Shown piece after piece: positions 42,228 to 44,338 of a DNA stretch of 44,338 bases. The position numbers and the translations under genes were made by a program. The notes beneath the pieces are model-generated. The model had not been told where the DNA came from. It did no database searches and saw only the letters and a list, made by a program, of their open reading frames with translations. This DNA comes from JAVEVF01 sp034005175 (lineage in GTDB: Bacteria > Actinomycetota > Coriobacteriia > Anaerosomatales > SLCP01), in the NCBI GenBank assembly GCA_034005175.1, contig JAVEVF010000002.1, positions 1 through 44,338 of the forward strand, read 5' to 3'. How positions within the stretch are numbered: the first letter of the stretch is position 1; the number at the start of each line of letters is the position of its first letter.

Positions 42228-43334
42228 TCAGCCTGCAGCAGGATGGTCCTCAGAGGTCAGATCCTCGGCCTGCTGGTGTGCTACCTCGAACAAGCCCAAC
42301 CAATGCGCCATGAACACAGAGAGGCCAGCCAGCACGGCGAAGGTCAGGACCTTCACCGGTGTAGCCGCCCAGCGCATCGCATACGCCCCCACACCTAACG
42401 CCGCCGACCACACGTAGATGATAAGGACCGTCTGGCGCTGATCGAATCCCCGACCGAGCAGTCGGTGGTGGATGTGTCCGCGATCTGCCTCTTGAATAGG
42501 GCGGTTGTGCAGTACGCGCCGGATGATGGCGCTTGCGGTATCGAAGATTGGAACGCCGAGGATGAGCAAGGGTACGAGCAACGCGATGGCGGCGACCGAC
42601 TTCATCACACCGAGAAGCGAGATGGCGGCAAGCGTGAACCCAAGCAACATCGAGCCAGAATCGCCCATGAAGATGGTCGCGGGATGGAAGTTGTACCGCA
42701 GGAATGCCACACACGCACCGATGAGCGCCGCCGCGAACGCAGCCGCGGCGAACTGATTGCCCTGCAGTGCAAGCACAAGCATCGTCACCGCTCCGATAGC
42801 AGTCACACCTGCAGCAAGGCCGTCGAGGCCATCGATGAGGTTGATGACATTGGCGAACGCCACGATGTAGAGCGCTGTCAGCGGAATGCTCAGAAGCCCC
42901 AACACGATGATGCGTCCACCGAATGGGTTTCCAATGAAGTCGATGCGCAGGCCGGAGGCGATGACCACCGCTGCCGCCAAGGTCTGGCCTGCGAGCTTCT
43001 GGGCAGGGCTCAACGTGCGTATATCGTCGATGAGCCCTGTGACGAAGATGATCACCATGGCTGCGATGCACCCGAGAATCTGCGGGTTTCCGCTTGTCAG
43101 AGCTGGTTTCCACCCCAGCGTCGCCTCGCCGACGACCTGAAGGCCGACTGCTGCCATCATCCCCGCGAAGATGGCGACGCCGCCGAGGCGCGGAATCCCC
43201 TTTGTGTGCACCTTGCGCTCATCAGGCTGGTCGACCAAGCCTGCCTTGAATGCGAGATCGCGCACGAGCGGAGTCAGCCCGAATGTCACCGCCGCCGCGG
43301 CGGTGATCACTGCAGTCAGCTGCAGCCAGCTCAC
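42228..43334 (-). CDS. WecA/TagO-like UDP-HexNAc:polyprenyl-P HexNAc-1-P transferase
   Basis: A 368-residue polytopic enzyme of the MraY/WecA superfamily with about eleven transmembrane helices. Motifs in order: KVHTKGIPRLGG, the Mg2+-binding GLIDDIRTLSP (D103-D104), NVINLIDGLDGLAAG, FMGDSGSMLLG and the WecA/TagO-type HIHHRLLGRG loop. The HIHH loop marks it as a GlcNAc-type transferase and not MraY. It starts a second lipid-linked polymer (teichoic acid, arabinogalactan or similar). The GTG start overlaps the dCMP deaminase stop (GTGA). Confidence 0.93.
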   Translation of the reverse strand: MSWLQLTAVITAAAAVTFGLTPLVRDLAFKAGLVDQPDERKVHTKGIPRLGGVAIFAGMMAAVGLQVVGEATLGWKPALTSGNPQILGCIAAMVIIFVTGLIDDIRTLSPAQKLAGQTLAAAVVIASGLRIDFIGNPFGGRIIVLGLLSIPLTALYIVAFANVINLIDGLDGLAAGVTAIGAVTMLVLALQGNQFAAAAFAAALIGACVAFLRYNFHPATIFMGDSGSMLLGFTLAAISLLGVMKSVAAIALLVPLLILGVPIFDTASAIIRRVLHNRPIQEADRGHIHHRLLGRGFDQRQTVLIIYVWSAALGVGAYAMRWAATPVKVLTFAVLAGLSVFMAHWLGLFEVAHQQAEDLTSEDHPAAG

Positions 43335-43789
43335 CTACCGCCACCACCCGCGAGCATGCGTGGAGTGATGCCCGCCTCGGCAAGCAGATCCTCTGAGAGC
43401 GGGTCTGGATACGGGTCGCGAAAAGCGATGTCCACCACGCCGGCATTGATGAGGATCTTCGCGCACAGCGAACAAGGCTGGTGAGTGCTGTACACGGTAG
43501 CCCCATCGATAGTGATGCCGTGCTTAGCAGCCTGGATGACCGCATTTTGCTCGGCATGAATGCCTCGGCAGAGCTCGTGATGGCTGCCGGATGCTATCTT
43601 GCGCTGTTCCCGCAGACAGCCCACTTCCTCGCAGTGGGCAAGCCCAGCGGGCGTCCCGTTGTAGCCGGTGGCAAGGATGCGGCGGTCTTTGACGAGCACG
43701 GCACCGGTCTGCCGGCGCAGGCACGTCGAGCGGCCAGCCACCTGCTCGGCAATGCTCATGAAGTATTCATCCCACGAGGGGCGGACCAT
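43331..43789 (-). CDS. dCMP deaminase (ComEB-like)
   Basis: A 152-residue zinc-dependent deaminase converting dCMP to dUMP for thymidylate synthesis. Zinc ligands are H78 in IHAEQN (E80 is the proton shuttle) and C106, C109 in QPCSLCAK. RPSWDEYFMSIA at the start and GYNGTPAG near 42 are typical of dCMP deaminases. It follows upp by 21 bp and overlaps the WecA-like gene. The pyrimidine pair upstream of a wall gene and atp genes is a conserved order in several Gram-positive lineages, as I recall. Confidence 0.93.
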   Translation of the reverse strand: MVRPSWDEYFMSIAEQVAGRSTCLRRQTGAVLVKDRRILATGYNGTPAGLAHCEEVGCLREQRKIASGSHHELCRGIHAEQNAVIQAAKHGITIDGATVYSTHQPCSLCAKILINAGVVDIAFRDPYPDPLSEDLLAEAGITPRMLAGGGGR

Positions 43790-43810
43790 AGCTGCTCTGC
43801 CTCCCTGACG

Positions 43811-44338
43811 CTATTTCGTGCCGAACAGTCGATCGCCCGCATCACCGAGGCCAGGCACGATGTACCCGTGCTCGTTGAGGTGGCTGTCCACACAACACGT
43901 GTAGATACGCACGTCATCGCAGCCGTTGACGACCTCCTCGATGCCTTCTGGTGCCGCAATGATCACAAGCAGGTTGATGGAGCGCGCCCCGCGGGCACGC
44001 AGGAACTGCACGGCTGCTGCCGCCGAGCCTCCGGTGGCAAGCATGGGGTCGACGATGAGGATGTCTCGCTCGCCGATGTCTTCGGGAAGCTTGCAGTAGT
44101 ACTCAACCGGAAGCAACGTCTCCGGGTCGCGGTACAGACCCACATGTCCCACGCGCGCCGCCGGTATGAGCTCGATGATGCCCTCGACCATGCCCAAGCC
44201 GGCACGCAGGATGGGAATCACCGCGACCTTCTTGCCTGCAAGCACATACGTCGACGTCTCCTCGATGGGAGTGGTGACGGTGGTCTCGGTGAGCTGGATG
44301 TCCCGCGTGGCCTCGTTCGCCATGAGCTGGGCGAGCTC
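43811..44338 (-). CDS. upp: Uracil phosphoribosyltransferase (N-terminus beyond window)
   Basis: The visible 175 residues form most of Upp (normally about 208). The frame is open through ELAQL at the window edge, so the true start lies beyond 44338; the ATG at 44323 is internal (compare the LMAYEATRDL motif of the family). PRPP-binding signature ILIVDPMLATGGSAAAA and IPILRAGLGMVEG are present. It salvages uracil to UMP with PRPP. Confidence 0.96.
   Translation of the reverse strand, partial: ELAQLMANEATRDIQLTETTVTTPIEETSTYVLAGKKVAVIPILRAGLGMVEGIIELIPAARVGHVGLYRDPETLLPVEYYCKLPEDIGERDILIVDPMLATGGSAAAAVQFLRARGARSINLLVIIAAPEGIEEVVNGCDDVRIYTCCVDSHLNEHGYIVPGLGDAGDRLFGTK

Overview
The window is GC-rich, gene-dense and dominated by cell-envelope functions. 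No rRNA, tRNA, CRISPR array or insertion sequence was seen. The gene order (upp, dCMP deaminase, WecA-like transferase, then an F-type ATP synthase operon), the LytR-CpsA-Psr (LCP) protein, the exported wall enzymes and the absence of any outer-membrane export gene suggest a monoderm, high-GC Gram-positive-type bacterium. An anaerobic actinomycetote such as a Coriobacteriia relative is my guess, held with low to moderate confidence.

Layout. (1) 1-2663, minus: a secreted Ycf48/BNR-like protein with five Ig-like repeats, cut by the window edge. (2) 2791-8197, minus: a tightly coupled polysaccharide operon running DUF4330 protein, O-antigen-ligase-like protein, GT4, DUF354 protein, initiating sugar-phosphate transferase, NeuD/PglD-type acetyltransferase. 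(3) 8369-17550, plus: the divergent partner operon running Wzz-like protein, second Wzy/ligase-like protein, NAD-dependent epimerase, two GT4s, DegT aminotransferase, PglF/FlaA1-type dehydratase. (4) 17547-21227, minus: a 1226-residue SpoIID/LytB protein. (5) 21462-25189, plus: TagF-like glycerophosphotransferase, Wzx flippase, GT4. (6) 25231-34874, minus: murA, fabZ, nucleotide-sugar dehydrogenase, LCP protein, YkuD L,D-transpeptidase, NlpC/P60 endopeptidase, LicC-like nucleotidyltransferase. (7) 35041-41952, minus: atpC-D-G-A-H-F-E-B-I. (8) 42228-44338, minus: WecA/TagO-like transferase, dCMP deaminase, and upp truncated by the edge.

How it fits together. The dehydratase, DegT aminotransferase, NeuD/PglD acetyltransferase and PglC-like transferase are the four activities needed to make and load a UDP-diacetamido-trideoxyhexose (bacillosamine-type) initiating sugar. 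They are split over two divergent operons around a 16-bp palindrome. GT4 enzymes would extend the lipid-linked unit, Wzx flip it, Wzy-like proteins polymerise it, the Wzz-like protein set its length, and the LCP protein attach a polymer to peptidoglycan.

The most striking feature is a repeated module of about 125 residues. It is seen 13 times complete and once cut by the edge, in four exported proteins whose other domains differ: BNR/Ig-like, SpoIID/LytB, NlpC/P60 and YkuD. It looks like a shared extracellular targeting domain that may dock wall enzymes on a polymer made by this locus. Two copies in the YkuD gene differ at 3 of 367 bases, so the arrays are still changing.
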